Source: Chromera velia (taxonomy: Eukaryota > Sar > Chromeraceae). From it: a DNA stretch of 30,000 nt. This document shows positions 1 through 11,339 of this stretch, piece by piece. How positions within the stretch are numbered: the stretch's first letter is position 1; each line of letters opens with the position of its first letter. The stretch covers positions 1-30,000 of the forward strand of contig JAHBMJ010000413.1 of the NCBI GenBank assembly GCA_018398765.1. Direction: 5' to 3'. A program made the translations under genes and the position numbers. The notes under the pieces are model-generated. The model ran no database searches and had not been told where the DNA came from. It worked only from the letters and a program-made list of their open reading frames with translations.

Positions 1-619
1 TGCGGCGGCGCCCACTCTAACCATCTGGGTTCTCAGTTTAGGGCTTCTAGCCAACCCTCAAAAGCCTATCGAACCCTAGAGGCATTAGGCATGGGCCGCT
101 GCATGTTTTCTCCGTCAAGTTGTGAGGGCATGCCGGGGCCTGTGTGCGCACACCCCCGCGAGGAAGGAGTCGCGGGGGGTTAAGTGCCCCCCGGGCGGAG
201 AGCTCCGTGCGAACATGTTTCAAGCCTCGCTCCGCCCTCCGGGGCCATGCATGCAGGATGCCACTTCCACAGGCTCCAGTGGCATGCCGGGGCCCAGTAA
301 AAAAGTGCCAGCTAGGATGCCCTCGAGGGCTTTTCTTGCGGGGGGGGCTCCCCGGGGCCCGGGCAGCTATGTACGGATAAAAGCCCGCGATGCGTGACGG
401 TTCCTGAGCCCGAACTCGATCGGACACAAAGTCCGTATAATTAATGATTAATTATAACACGAGAACCCGGCCTGCCGCGCGCGGCCGGGGGTGCACAGAT
501 CTATAGACAAGAACCGAGGCCCTGGGCCCCGGCAGGAACGCGCGTATACGTCAGGGGCCCGGGCCCAATTAAATGCGGGACGCCGCACATCAATAAGAAT
601 TGCTCTGTCTCTCTTACAG
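1..619. other. GC-rich upstream region of the E1 gene, no convincing gene
   Basis: The first 420 bases are GC-rich and rich in CCGGGG and GCATGC words, then the sequence becomes AT-rich near 437-462. Reading frames exist on both strands but show no recognisable domain and unnatural composition (Pro, Arg, Gly, Ala), so I do not call a gene. A CT-rich stretch ending in CAG at 603-619 directly before an ATG at 620 resembles a 3' splice site, so a non-coding or short coding 5' exon of the E1 gene may lie here. Confidence 0.4.
248..255. promoter_or_regulatory. TGCATGCA palindrome upstream of E1 gene
   Basis: An exact TGCATGCA lies about 370 bases before the first likely ATG of the E1 gene. The same 8-mer recurs upstream of most other genes in the window. 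ApiAP2 factors of apicomplexans (for example the Plasmodium factor PF14_0633) bind this word; a role here is inference. Confidence 0.35.
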
Positions 620-1735
620 ATGCATGAAACTTCAGAGTTTCTGCTGAGAGCTGGTTCAGTCCTGTCATGCATGAAGTGCAGGGTGCTTGCTCTTTTCGGA
701 TTTTCTGTGTCAATTGATCCATCTCTCTGGAAGAGGCCTCTGTTAAGTCCAAACCGAAGTGCCGTCTCCTTGACCATGACTTCTGAAGAGAAACCGCTGG
801 CACGTCCTCTCGTTGAAGCCGACACAGCAGAGGACGAAAGCAAAGCGATAAAGGTGCACAAGAAATCTGAGGACGGTCATGAGAAGGAAGTTGAGAAAGA
901 GACTTCGATCGTTCGTGTCAAGGACTGCTCTGCCATAGTCGTGGACATTGAGGGCACGACTACTTCTATTTCTTTTGTGGCTGAGACTCTCTTTCCGTAT
1001 GCCAAAGAGAAGGTCGAGGCGTTTATTTCCGAAACATTTGACACTCCAGAAACGAAGGAAGACATTCGTGCGCTCTCGAAACTTCGTGCAGAGGATGTCG
1101 AACAGAATTTGAGTCCTCCCCCCTTCCCGTCTCTTCCAGAGGAGGGAGACGGCAAAAGTCTTGCCCCTGAGGCAAAGGCTGAAGTGGTGCAAGGGGTGGC
1201 TGCGTATGTCAAGTGGTTGATAGGTGCAGACAGAAAAGTATCACCCCTGAAGAGTCTTCAAGGAAGAATTTGGGAGACAGGGTACAAGAAAGGGGACCTG
1301 GTCGGGCATGTTTATGAGGAAGTGCCGGGGCGTTTGAAGACCTGGATTACCCAACCCGTTGGGAAACCCGCCGACGACAGCGAGAAAGACAAAGCACTCG
1401 TGAAACTGTATGTGTACAGCAGTGGTTCGGTACTTGCACAGAAGCTCCTGTTCGGTCACACTTCCCACGGTGATCTGCTTCCCCTCTTCAGCGGTCACTT
1501 CGATACCAAGCATCCAGGCTCGAAGCTTGAGTGGAAAAGTTATGAAACGATTGCAAAGGACGTCGGGCTGCCTCCCTCAAGAATCGTATTCCTTACAGAC
1601 AATATCAACGAGGCCAAGGCAGCAGTGGAATGCGGTATGCAGGTTGTCGTGTCGATTCGCCCGGGCACTGCCGAGTTGCCTGAAGGTCACGGCTTCCCGT
1701 GCGTTCACAGTTTTGATCAGGTGCTGTTGGAGTGA
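620..1735 (+). CDS. ENOPH1: Enolase-phosphatase E1 (methionine salvage), HAD superfamily
   Basis: This enzyme enolises and then dephosphorylates 2,3-diketo-5-methylthiopentyl-1-phosphate to the acireductone of the methionine salvage pathway, normally in the cytosol. HAD motif I reads VVDIEGTTT, the form typical of the E1 family. Motif II is YSSGS (near base 1415) and motif IV is FLTDNINEAKAA (near 1590-1625), with GHFDTKHPGSKLEWKSY between them. The gene is uninterrupted to TGA/stop at 1735. The frame is open from an ATG at 491, but a splice-acceptor-like CTCTCTTACAG ends at 619 just before ATG 620, and another ATG at 776 begins an acidic/lysine-rich stretch of about 50 residues before motif I. 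From 776 the protein would be 319 residues and from 620, 371; animal E1 enzymes are about 260, so an N-terminal extension exists either way. The 620-775 segment could be a targeting peptide. Function is confident; the start is not. Confidence 0.9.
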   Translation: MHETSEFLLRAGSVLSCMKCRVLALFGFSVSIDPSLWKRPLLSPNRSAVSLTMTSEEKPLARPLVEADTAEDESKAIKVHKKSEDGHEKEVEKETSIVRVKDCSAIVVDIEGTTTSISFVAETLFPYAKEKVEAFISETFDTPETKEDIRALSKLRAEDVEQNLSPPPFPSLPEEGDGKSLAPEAKAEVVQGVAAYVKWLIGADRKVSPLKSLQGRIWETGYKKGDLVGHVYEEVPGRLKTWITQPVGKPADDSEKDKALVKLYVYSSGSVLAQKLLFGHTSHGDLLPLFSGHFDTKHPGSKLEWKSYETIAKDVGLPPSRIVFLTDNINEAKAAVECGMQVVVSIRPGTAELPEGHGFPCVHSFDQVLLE

Positions 1736-2175
1736 GGGGATGAGTGGTCGGGTGAGATGATGAGGAGCGTCACTGATGGTGTCGATGCGTGTCTGGTTCG
1801 AATTTTGTCTTTTCGCTTTGCCGGGGGGTACCGCTCGCACATGACGGGAAGGGCAGAGCATTGAATTCCTGCTTGATTACGTGCCTCTTCATGAGTCTGT
1901 TTGCTTTCAGTATTTCAAACTTTAATTAGTCGACAAAGCAAAGTCAAATGCCGAGTGTCGCTGACACTTCATGCTGTTCTCTTGAGCGTGCTGTTTGTAT
2001 TTGGAGAGAGAAGTCGGAAACGGAGGGCACAGAGCTTCATTCAAGCTGCTACCTTTTTTTTTCTACAAACATGCTCTTCCCCCGTCTGTTCATCCGTACT
2101 ACTTGATGAAGTATGAACTTGTTGACATGTCAGCACAATGCATTCATGTGCTTTTGTGTGTAAGAGTCATATGCT
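1736..2175. other. 3' flank of E1 gene, no gene seen
   Basis: Mixed-composition non-coding DNA between the E1 stop and a large microsatellite. Small frames are present but have no domain or splice context. I see no clear terminator or polyadenylation signal. Confidence 0.4.
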
Positions 2176-2352
2176 TGTGTGTGTGTGTGTGTGTCTGTGT
2201 CTGTGTCTGTGTGTCTGTGTGTCTGTGTGTCTGTATGTCTGTATGTGTCTGTGTGTGTCTGTATGTGTCTGTCTGTGTGTGCTTCTCTCTTTTTCTCTCT
2301 CTCTCTTTCCGTCTCCCTCTCCCTCTCCCTCCAGCTCTCTCTCTCCCTCTCT

Positions 2353-2427
<75 letters not shown>

Positions 2428-2466
2428 TGAGTTTGTGTCTATGTGTCTGTCTCTGAGTGTCTTTGA

Positions 2467-2516
<50 letters not shown>
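2176..2516. repeat. Compound microsatellite (TG)n, (TGTC)n, (TC)n
   Basis: A 340-base tract of TG, TCTG, TC, TG again and finally TCTG and TC runs. It opens all three + frames and produces false Val/Cys and Ser/Leu proteins. Confidence 0.95.
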
Positions 2517-2517
<1 letters not shown>

Positions 2518-3124
2518 AAAGTATGAAAAGTGATATCAATTGATTAATTTTAAAAAGTGTATCAAAAATTGATCTAGAAATTGATATTGATTAGAATATT
2601 GATATTAATTTTTGACATACTTTTTAGGTATACACGTTGATATAGAGTATATACTTGGGTAGACCTAGGCCTAGACCTACGCAATATATTCTGATATAGC
2701 ATTTGCAGTGAAATATAATGGAGTCCAGGGGGAGAGCTGGTAGGAGGAAGGATTGAGCAGTGTGTGCTGCAGTGCTGATCAGAAGCCTGATCTTGATTCG
2801 TGATTCTTAACAGAAAGATAAGAAGTGGCCAACACTCCCTGCGGCCAATATCCCTGAAAGAAGGGAGAAACTAGGGGAGAAGGCCTTCATTAGCCCTTCG
2901 ATAAGTAAAAAATTCAGTTAAGGTGGAGTCAAGCAGCTTAAATAGGTAAAAGCAACACATAGAGTAAGAAGAGCAATCAATAGGAAGAGTAGCAGGCCAG
3001 ACGCTAGAAATTAGTAGGAAAGTACCTGTATGAAGTCAATGTCTCCCATAATCATAATAATACTTCATTAGTTCCCTAGGTTAAGCCAGGGGGGGTAATA
3101 AGCCTTCTTGCCATTCTACCAGAA
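2517..3124. other. AT-rich intergenic block
   Basis: AT-rich DNA with repeated words such as TTGATATTGAT and an internal inverted arrangement around 2530-2635 (AATTGATTAATTTTAAAAAGTGTATCAAAAATTGAT against ATCAATTTT-type words on the other side). No coding potential seen. Confidence 0.5.
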
Positions 3125-3211
3125 GTTGGAAAGAAAATGAAAGAAAGAGAAAGATAGATAACTAGATGGAGAGAGAGAGACAGAGAGAGAGAGAGAGGGC
3201 AGAGAGAGAGA

Positions 3212-3246
<35 letters not shown>

Positions 3247-3880
3247 AGAAAGAAAGAGAAAAAAAAAGAAAATGCCAAAGTTAAGGAAGCTTTTTGGGCT
3301 AGGAAGCTAGAAAGGAAGGAAGCTGGGGGAGGGAGGAAGGAAGGAGGGACGGACGGATGGAAAGAAGGGAGGGAGGGACGGATGGAAGGAAGGAAGGAAG
3401 GAAGCAAGGAAGGAAGGAAGGAAGGAAGCAAGGAAGGAAGGACGGAAAGAACGAAGGAAGGAAGCAAGGAAGGAAGCACGGAAGGAAAGAAGGGAAGAAA
3501 GGGAGGGAGGGAGGGAGGGAAGGAAGGAAGGAAGGAAGGAAGGAAGAGAGGGAGGGAGGGAGGGAGGGAGGGAGGGAGGGAAGGAAGGGAAGGAGGGAGG
3601 GAGGGAAGGAAGGAAGGAAGCAAGCAAGGAACGAAGGAGAGAAGCAAGCAAGCAAGGAAGGAGGCAAGGAAGGAAAAAAGGCAGGCAGGCAGAACAAAGG
3701 AAAGAAAAATTAAAAGGCTGGAAAAGAAGGAGCCTGGAGAAAAGAAGGAAGGCGGGAAAGAACAAAGGAACGAAGGAAGCAACTTCAACGATGGGAGGAC
3801 AGACGGAAGGAAGGAAGCAAAGAAGCAAACAAGCAAGGAGGGGGCAGAAGGAGGAAAACTGCAAGAATTTGCAATTCAGC
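3125..3880. repeat. Polypurine tract: (GA)n then (GGAA)n/(GGGA)n
   Basis: About 750 bases in which the + strand is almost only A and G: (GA)n at 3166-3245, then imperfect GGAA/GGGA/GCAA tetranucleotides to about 3700, then purine-rich DNA. Frames of up to 245 codons exist on both strands (Glu/Arg/Lys one way, Ser/Leu/Pro/Phe the other) and are repeat artefacts. Confidence 0.95.
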
Positions 3881-4321
3881 AAAGTTCACAAAACTTCTTG
3901 TAACAACTGAAGCGTCTTTAAATGACAGAGCATAAATGAGTTTGTGGATCAATTTTGATTGAATCACCGAGTCAAAAAAGCGGATGCGTCAGCTTCGCTC
4001 ACGAAGGCTCACCGAGCAATACAGAACGCAGTGAATCTGGGCCCACCCTTTTACCCTTCTGGTGTCGCTTTCTTCCTTTCCAGCTGGTCAAATGATCGCA
4101 GGTTGGCGGGTCAAACTGCCGGCCTGCTCTGAGTCTAACACATGATGGAGTTTTGCGCCCGACTCTCATAAGATGTATGCAGAGGAACTTGGAAGAAGTG
4201 CGCGCACGCATGTTGATGTCATTGACGGTATTTTCAACCCTTGATTCTAATTTGAACACACCGCTTCCTGCACCAATCCCCCCCGACGCAGTCAAAACCC
4301 GTTTGTTTATTTGTTTAAACT
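3881..4321. other. Flank between polypurine tract and cysteine-rich gene
   Basis: Mixed composition. A - strand frame (4367-3999) could be reached if the neighbouring small gene used a splice acceptor four bases upstream of the preferred one. Otherwise I see no gene. Confidence 0.35.
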
Positions 4322-4821
4322 TCACCACCCTGCATGCCGACATGATCGGCGACATCTGGACACGCACGGCATACAGCTTTCTGACGACACAGTGCAGTGC
4401 TCCAACACGCGCCTTCTCATTCCAGAAGTTCCAACTCTGGTCCCCTGGCCTCCTGGCTTCTCACTTTACTCTGCACCATCCCACCAACTGGTTGCAGTAC
4501 TGAGCAGGATTGTGCCCTGCGCAGTCATTATCGGTGTCACAGTCACTGAAGCCATGCTCGTCGACATTGTTTCGTTCTTGCTTGGTCCCTGTCTCAAGCA
4601 TTTGCGTTTCGGTGCTAGGCCTGCAATTATGGAAACAGCAAGGAATTTACAGAACAACGCAACACCAGATGCATCATTCTCGTTGGCTGGTCGGACAAAA
4701 GAATCGAGAGAAAAACCAAAGAGACCGACCTCACGCTCTTTGCACTTGGCTTCAATTGAAGGGAACTCCCCGGAGTGAAGAGGAGAACGACACAAAAGAG
4801 AGCTGTGGCGATGAACTTCAT
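4322..4821 (-). CDS. Small secreted cysteine-rich protein (about 100 residues, three exons)
   Basis: I assembled this gene by phase from three short - strand exons: 4821-4730, 4620-4465 and 4376-4322. Exon 1 encodes a textbook signal peptide (MKFIATALFCVVLLFTPGSS) and ends at a GTCGGT donor in phase 2. Exon 2 follows a good acceptor (CATAATTGCAG), needs exactly two incoming bases, and carries CDTDNDC, QYC and GWC. It ends at a GTGAGA donor in phase 2. Exon 3 in this model adds NCMPCVSRCRRSC and stops, giving eight closely spaced cysteines. The total is 303 coding bases including the stop. The cysteine spacing resembles small disulfide-rich domains of secreted protist proteins, but I cannot name a family. 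Exon 3 is the weakest part: an acceptor four bases earlier, or a GTAAAG donor in exon 2 at phase 0, would give other C-termini. The gene diverges from the kinase gene across a shared upstream region. A 198-codon frame on this strand (5062-4466) overlaps it in another frame and is probably chance. Confidence 0.6.
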
Positions 4822-5759
4822 TGTGCTGGGGTTGACTGAGTTCCTTCTGAAGTGTTGTCAGGCTTGCAGTGAAATTCAAAGCAAGGCAAGGCGTTCCCGT
4901 GTTTCTTTGAGGGGCAACTCTCTTGAAACTGTTCAAACCTGTGGGTTGCTCTGCGAAGGAATTTACTGCTGCAGAGAGTCTCTCACTTCCTTTCTTTGTG
5001 GGTCTGGATGGTCGTTTTCGAACGACATGCAGAGACGTAGGATCGATTTGGCAAGCTTGCATGCATGATATGAAAAAGAAAAATCAATTTAAGGCGCATG
5101 CATGCATGCATGCATGCAAATTAATGCATGCGAATTTTAATTCGAAATAATAATAATAATTAATTAATTATAAGCTATAGGGAAAAAATAACGATCGATG
5201 CATGCATGCATGCGCCTCAAAAAAAAAAAAGAGAGAGAGCTCTATAGAAAAAACAATACAGAAAAATTCATACAGATGGAAATTCAGCAAGGCGATATCG
5301 ATATATATATATATATCTTCAACGGCCGGCCGGCCGATCACCGGAACATGCACTCGGAATTGCCTTGCACTCCATCATGAATGAATTCGACGGGTACATA
5401 TAGAAGAGAGATTCAAGGGGGCATGTTCATCTGTGTAGACATTCCATGGTACATAGAGCGAGCAAATAAAGTGGTGATCAAACTTGAAATACACCCTGGC
5501 AACCCACTTCGGCCTATATATCCTTCAATCTGTTGCTGGTTCTCACTCCGTGTATATATATATCCACACTGCTGGATTGAATCACCAAGCGGAGTGAAGC
5601 TGTGAACAGAGCTTGCCAGTGAGAAAAAAGACAGATCTCATTCTTCTGGGAGAGGCAAAAATGACGGGAGTCTGAGCGGGCTGCTACCGCAACTCTCCTT
5701 TCTCTATGCAGACGACACTTTCAGAAACGAGACAGACTGACTGACTGACTGTCAGACTG
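4822..5759. promoter_or_regulatory. Shared upstream region of divergent cysteine-rich and kinase genes
   Basis: About 940 bases separate two divergent starts. The region contains exact TGCATGCA words at 5058, 5099-5118 (four overlapping copies) and 5199-5210 (two overlapping), an AT-rich core, a (TA)n run near 5301 and a GGCCGGCCGGCC palindrome near 5323. A (GACT)n run lies just before the kinase ATG. Small frames here show no domain. Promoter role is inferred from position. Confidence 0.5.
5092..5217. repeat. Inverted repeat, 20-bp arms made of GCATGC words
   Basis: The left arm (5092-5111) and right arm (5198-5217) are perfect reverse complements over 20 bases beginning AGGCGCATGC. They are separated by 86 bases of AT-rich DNA including (TAA)n and (TTAA)n. 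It could be a hairpin, a small foldback element, or a pair of factor-binding arrays. Confidence 0.85.
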
Positions 5760-6142
5760 ATGCAGCGGCACTGGTTGCTTGTCCCCTTCGTGCTCTCTGC
5801 GGCTTTCACCCCAGCCTTCTGTAATGCCACAAAGCTTCAAGAATCGTATGAGTTTGTCAAACAGCTCACGTCATTCCCAGGTACATACATAGTGAAACCA
5901 AACAGAGCACATTGCGCGCCCCCCAAGATTCAAACCTGCGTTTTTTCCTTTTTTTTGTTCTTTTTTCATTGTGGAGTGGTCCGCTTGTCAAGAAACTATA
6001 CGCGACAAAGCCTTTCTTGTCAGAATCTGTGTTCTTGCTTCTCCGTATGTGCAAAAAAAAAAAGGAGCCATACCATCTGAAATCGACGTGTGTGGATGTG
6101 TGCATGGATTTGTAAGTATGTAAGAGAGAGAAAGAGAGAAAG

Positions 6143-6187
<45 letters not shown>

Positions 6188-6190
6188 GAA

Positions 6191-6235
<45 letters not shown>

Positions 6236-7071
6236 CAATAAATGAACGACAAATGAATAACACAAACAAATTTGAAGAGCGAGGGGTATGGGGAAAGGGG
6301 AGAATGGAGGAAGGGAGCGAGGAGAAGGCACACAGAAAGAAATGTAGACAACAAGTGTTTTCACCTTTCTGCGCTTCTGTGTGTTTGTTCCTGCAGCTGT
6401 GCTCGACCTGAACTCTACGACATCATCGAATGATGCGCACGTGAGTGCGTTTGCCTCTTTCTTGGAGGAGGCGCTGCAGGCAAAGGAGGACTATGCTGAT
6501 GGTCACAAACGGCTCGGGAGTGGGGCGAAGGGAGCAGGTGAGAATTTCTTCTTTTGATCTTCTCTCTATCTTTGTCTGTTTGCTTGCTTACTGGGCTTAC
6601 TGGCTTACTTGATTGCTTGGGGATAGGTTTAGGCTCTACCCTTGGGATCACATCAAAAGAGAGGACTGTAAGCAAGATCGCCTTGTTTTTTCTTTTGTCT
6701 CTGTGTTTGTTTAGCTGTTGATGTGATCGTTTGTTGTTTGTCTGTCCATGTATTTTGTTTTTGGTGTAGTTGCCTGCTGCCTGTTTCTGCAGGTGTCTCG
6801 AAGTGGGACACCAAATAAGCCGATCAATTAATCACTTTGTCCACTGTCTCCTCTTTTCGCTTGGTCTATTTTCATCAAGTGGGAACATAATGGACTTCAG
6901 TGCGTGGGTGATTGAATGAGTGGAGTTCGGAAGTGGAGTTGAGTTGTGGACTGGTAAGGCAATTTGAGTTATTGTCGAGAGATGGTGTCTGCTTTCTTTA
7001 GCAGGCGCGAGCTAGTTAGTGGCACCGGAAAGAAAACGTGTTCCAGTAAGCGCGCAAGTGACTCTCTCTCT

Positions 7072-7131
<60 letters not shown>

Positions 7132-7748
7132 ATGTGTGTGTGTGTGTGTGTGCGTCTGTCTGCCTTTGCGTGTCACACGACAGTCTTCATTCTGTCTTTG
7201 TGCTTGTCTATCTCTGCTTGTTCGCAGTTTTTCTTGTGAAGAAAACTTCAGACCAAAAACTGTCAGTCGGTCACCCAGTCAGTCAAACCGTCTCGCGAAT
7301 GTCCATGCATTCTTTGACAGACAGCACCAGAGAATGAATGTGTCTTCTCTTTTTTTTGGACCCGCATGGCCCACTGTTGCGATAGAAAAAGGACAGCAAC
7401 GCTCCTCGTCTTGGAAAAGAAGGCAGCAAGCAAGAGAGGACAGAGGATCGCCCGTGGCTTTGGCTGCTGCACCAGAGAGGTGTTCAGGTTCTTCTTCATC
7501 TTCCCTCACTCTTTTTTCTCAAAAGCAACTTTTTTTCGCGCTCACATGTTGCTGTTCTAGCCTAAATGAATCACTTAGATTGATATGCGCATGCATGCTG
7601 CTGTCTCACACATCCATTTTTGTCGTTTCTTGCATGAAACAAGCGATCTGCCTGTTTCTCACGTTTTCTTAAATTGTGTGTGCCTGTGCCTGTGTCTGTG
7701 TCTGTGTCTATGTCTATGTCTCTGTCTCTATCTCTGTCTCTGTCTCTG

Positions 7749-7798
<50 letters not shown>

Positions 7799-10700
7799 CC
7801 TCTGTGTGTGTGTGTGTGTGTGTGTGCGTGTGCAGTTTTGCTTTGAAGGTCACACTACCGCATCCAGACAACAAGGAAGCCAGTGAAACGAGTTTGGTTA
7901 TGGACACAATCAAGAACGGGGGCATGTCCAATGTGGTTAAGGTAAGTGGCGTGGAGTCACTGTTCTCTTCTTTCGATCCAACTTTTGTTTGCTGTGGTGG
8001 GCGATGGATCTTGACTGCTTCCTGTTTTTGTTTTAGCGCTGGTTGAGCGCCTGTCTGCCTGCGCGAAACACAAAAGCGAAAGAAGAAACGAGACATTCTG
8101 TTTGTTTGTGTGTTACTTATTGTCGTTTTACCTGCCCTTTTCTCCCCGCGTACCGATCTGCTCTGCTCTGCTCTGCTCTGTCCCTCTCTGCTCTGCTCTG
8201 TTCAGACGATTGAAGACCTCGACGACTGCCCCGAGTTCATCTACACTCTCCACAGACAGGCACAGAAAGCGAGGGAGGCAAAGGGACTGAAGCCTGTCAG
8301 AGACGTTCAATTCGAGTGCATAGTCCTCGAGTATTGCGATAAAGGTTGGTCAGACACGTTCAGGGAATATATTCAGGCAGACATACGAGACGAAGCAGAC
8401 AGACAGACAGATAGACAGATGGACACATAGACAGTTAGAAAGACAGACAGATAGACAGGCAGGCGGACCGAGGGAGGCGCAAAAGAGAGAAAGGAAAAAG
8501 GACTCCTTCTCACTTTTTTTTGCGTGCGTCCCTCTTGCGTTCCGATGTCTGTCGTAGTCTCCCCATTATCAGGTCAGGTCTGTGGCAAGATTTTTCAGTT
8601 TGTTGATTCCATCAGGACCTCTCATCCCACCAAGTTCCATACATATGTGTCGACGCTTTTTTTCCTTACTTACACTTTTGCGTCCCTTTTTGCTTTGGTC
8701 ACTGCATGTATGCAGGCGACATGTTCGACCAGGCCCTGAAAATCAACGACAGGGCACCGAGAGCCCCGGATAGCCAGCAGGTCGGTTTGTGAGAGAACGG
8801 GGAGAAATAAACTTCGTCTGTCGTTTCCGTTTTGTTGTGATTCTTCCCGTGATTGTACGTCCGTCGACAATAGTGGATTGCTGCATGGACGGGAGGGTGG
8901 ACAAATGGATGGATAGATTCATTTACTGACTTATTGACAGTCGCATGTATCCTCATTCTGTTCCTTTATTTTTGTGCGCCGTGAGATCGGGAGCGGCTGT
9001 TTGTCGATACTATGTGCAGCAGTGTGTATATAACGTTTCCGGTTGTATACACACGTTCTATCGATAGCAGTACCATCTTTCTGACCAAAATAAAGCCGTT
9101 CTTCGTCCCCTCCCCGTGCACGTGTTGAGCGAGAGACGACCTTAAATGAATTACTTATTGCAAGAAAGTTGCAGATCCTCAAATGGTTCATCGATTCCCT
9201 CCGAGGCCTCTCGGAGCTGCACTCAAGAGGACTTGTGCACAGGGACTTGAAACCTGAGAACGTCTTTCTGGTCACGGAGACTGAGACAAAACCTCTCGAG
9301 GCACCTGCCCATCTCCACCCCACACAGACGGATAAAGACTGGAGAAACGTCACATGGGGGGGAGAGTCAGGAGAAGACGAGGATGGGTACCACCTTGAGA
9401 GGCTCTACGAGAGAATTGACCCCTCGGCCCGTCCACTCCCCCTTGTGTCAACCACGCGCATTGTGGCCAAGCTCGGTGACACAGACTCCATTGTGCGCCT
9501 TGAACGCCTCTCCCAACCGTGTCAGACCGGCACGGACGGACTCAGGGGAGGTGAGTGCAGCGTTGTATCTCTGGCAACTTTGAAATGCAGGAATTCAAGT
9601 GAAGCAAAACATGTTGAGCAGTGCGTGAATAAAGCAGCCGCTTTCAGATGCAGGCTTCGTAGCTCCCACAATCAATCCCGGCACTTCGCCACTTGATTTG
9701 CTTCCGCTCTTTCTGTGTTCCTGGCTCCCATCGTCAACTCCTCTCCTGACAAGACTACATGTCACCTGTGTCATCTCCTCCTCGTGTTTGTGTTTCTCTC
9801 TCTCTCTCTCTCTCTCTACAGGAACGTTTAATTACATGGCGCCTGAGGTTTTTCTTTGCATGAAGAGCCTCCACGAGAGGGCTTGGTACCTGAAGCTGGG
9901 CAAGGAACTGATGACAATGGTTCAACGTCTTCCCTCAATGCAAGGGGCACCTGACACGCAGGTCCGTCGGTCGGTCGGAGTCCCCTCAGGCATGGAGACT
10001 GCGAGTCACTTCTCGGGGGTTTCTCTTCTCAACCTTGGAGGACAGAAACTAAAATTCCCTTTGGAAGAATGATAAACTTGCGTCGATTTTTTTTTACCCT
10101 CTTCAATCCGTGAGATTCTCTTTGATCGTCGATGTAATTCAAAAGAAGTGTGTTTGATTTCGAGTCTTCTGATGCCTCTACCTGCCGTTCCACTGTTGTG
10201 ACGGAAAACTCGTCCTCCCTCCCGCACTGAATCCCTCCCCCCCGCCAACTATGCCTATTCCCGAATGATGTCCCCATCAAGAATGATCAACAGTTCATGG
10301 ACCTCCATAACCAAGCAACTAGTCATGAATGCAGCCAAAAACTCAGACTGCGTGAGAGTTGTTTGTATAAACTCCACTCTGATTCAACTTCCAACCAAAT
10401 GAGATGCGATTTGGATCCAACTCGGTGGCCATGCATTGATTGATGATCATGAGCTCATGCATGCATGCGTGCAGAGGGCCGTGCTTCAAAAAGCGATCGG
10501 GGAGTACCGAGCGAAGAGCCCGATGCTAACCCCCCAACTTCCATCCTTCAAATCCGACGTCTTCTCCCTGGGGGCTGCCTTCCTGTTGATGTGCCAACTG
10601 AGTCTGCCTCTCGGAGAGCTCGAGGACCGGAGCAGAGACGTGAAGAGATACGGCAAGACGTCTCTGCACATCCGCGTGAAGGAAGTCGAAAATTTGATCC

Positions 10701-10863
10701 GAAAAGGGGTCAGTCAGTCAATCAGGCACTGCATGTGATGGTGCATGGGGGGGGGGTGTCCCGGTTCATCGCGAAGTTTTGCACGCCCACCCTCGCGTTT
10801 GTATTTCTGTCTAGCGGTCTGTCTGTCTGTCTGTCTGTCTGTCTGTGTGTCTGTCTGTCTGTG

Positions 10864-10910
<47 letters not shown>

Positions 10911-11260
10911 GTATCTCAGTCAATGTGCATTTACCGAAAAAACCGGAAAAACAGTCCCTCAACAAGTGAATGAACATTTTCTTTTCTCTGTTTCTCTTCA
11001 GGCGGCGTTCAAAGAACAGTCCCTTCCGCTTTGTTCCGGTTGGGGAGAGCGGCAACACGACTCTGGGTACTTTGCAAAGTGAGTGAGTGCCTGAGAGGGT
11101 AAAGTGGATCATTGAGGAGTCTGTCTCTCGTTCTTTTCTTTTTTCTTCTTTCTCCCCTTCGTTGGGGTTGAGGGACGGAGGCCCATTGGTCTCTTTTTTG
11201 TGTGTGGCACGCTTGAGATAGACAAAAGGACACATAGACCGACATGTCTTTCCCTCTGAG

Positions 11261-11339
<79 letters not shown>

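Noticed and set aside
36-85. Telomere-like TTTAGGG/AACCCTA words
   Set aside because: Only isolated single units, no tandem array.
47-427. 126-codon - strand frame in the GC-rich start of the window
   Set aside because: Pro/Arg/Ala-rich, overlapped by frames of equal quality on the + strand; typical of GC-rich non-coding DNA.
1995-2533. Cys/Val and Ser/Leu frames over the TG/TC tract
   Set aside because: Microsatellite translation; similar false frames occur at 5866-6364, 7019-7300, 7585-7886 and 11009-11553.
3166-3903. 245-codon Glu/Arg/Lys frame and its Ser/Leu/Pro counterparts on the other strand
   Set aside because: Pure product of the polypurine repeat; no domain, and equally long frames appear on both strands.
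4466-5062. 198-codon - strand frame
   Set aside because: Overlaps the spliced cysteine-rich gene in another frame, has no signal peptide or domain, and is less coherent than the spliced model.
6602-6670. Alternative exon after GGGGATAG in kinase intron 2 (GLGSTLGITSKERT)
   Set aside because: Starts in the right phase but ends in phase 0, so it cannot join exon 4, and the acceptor tract is poor.
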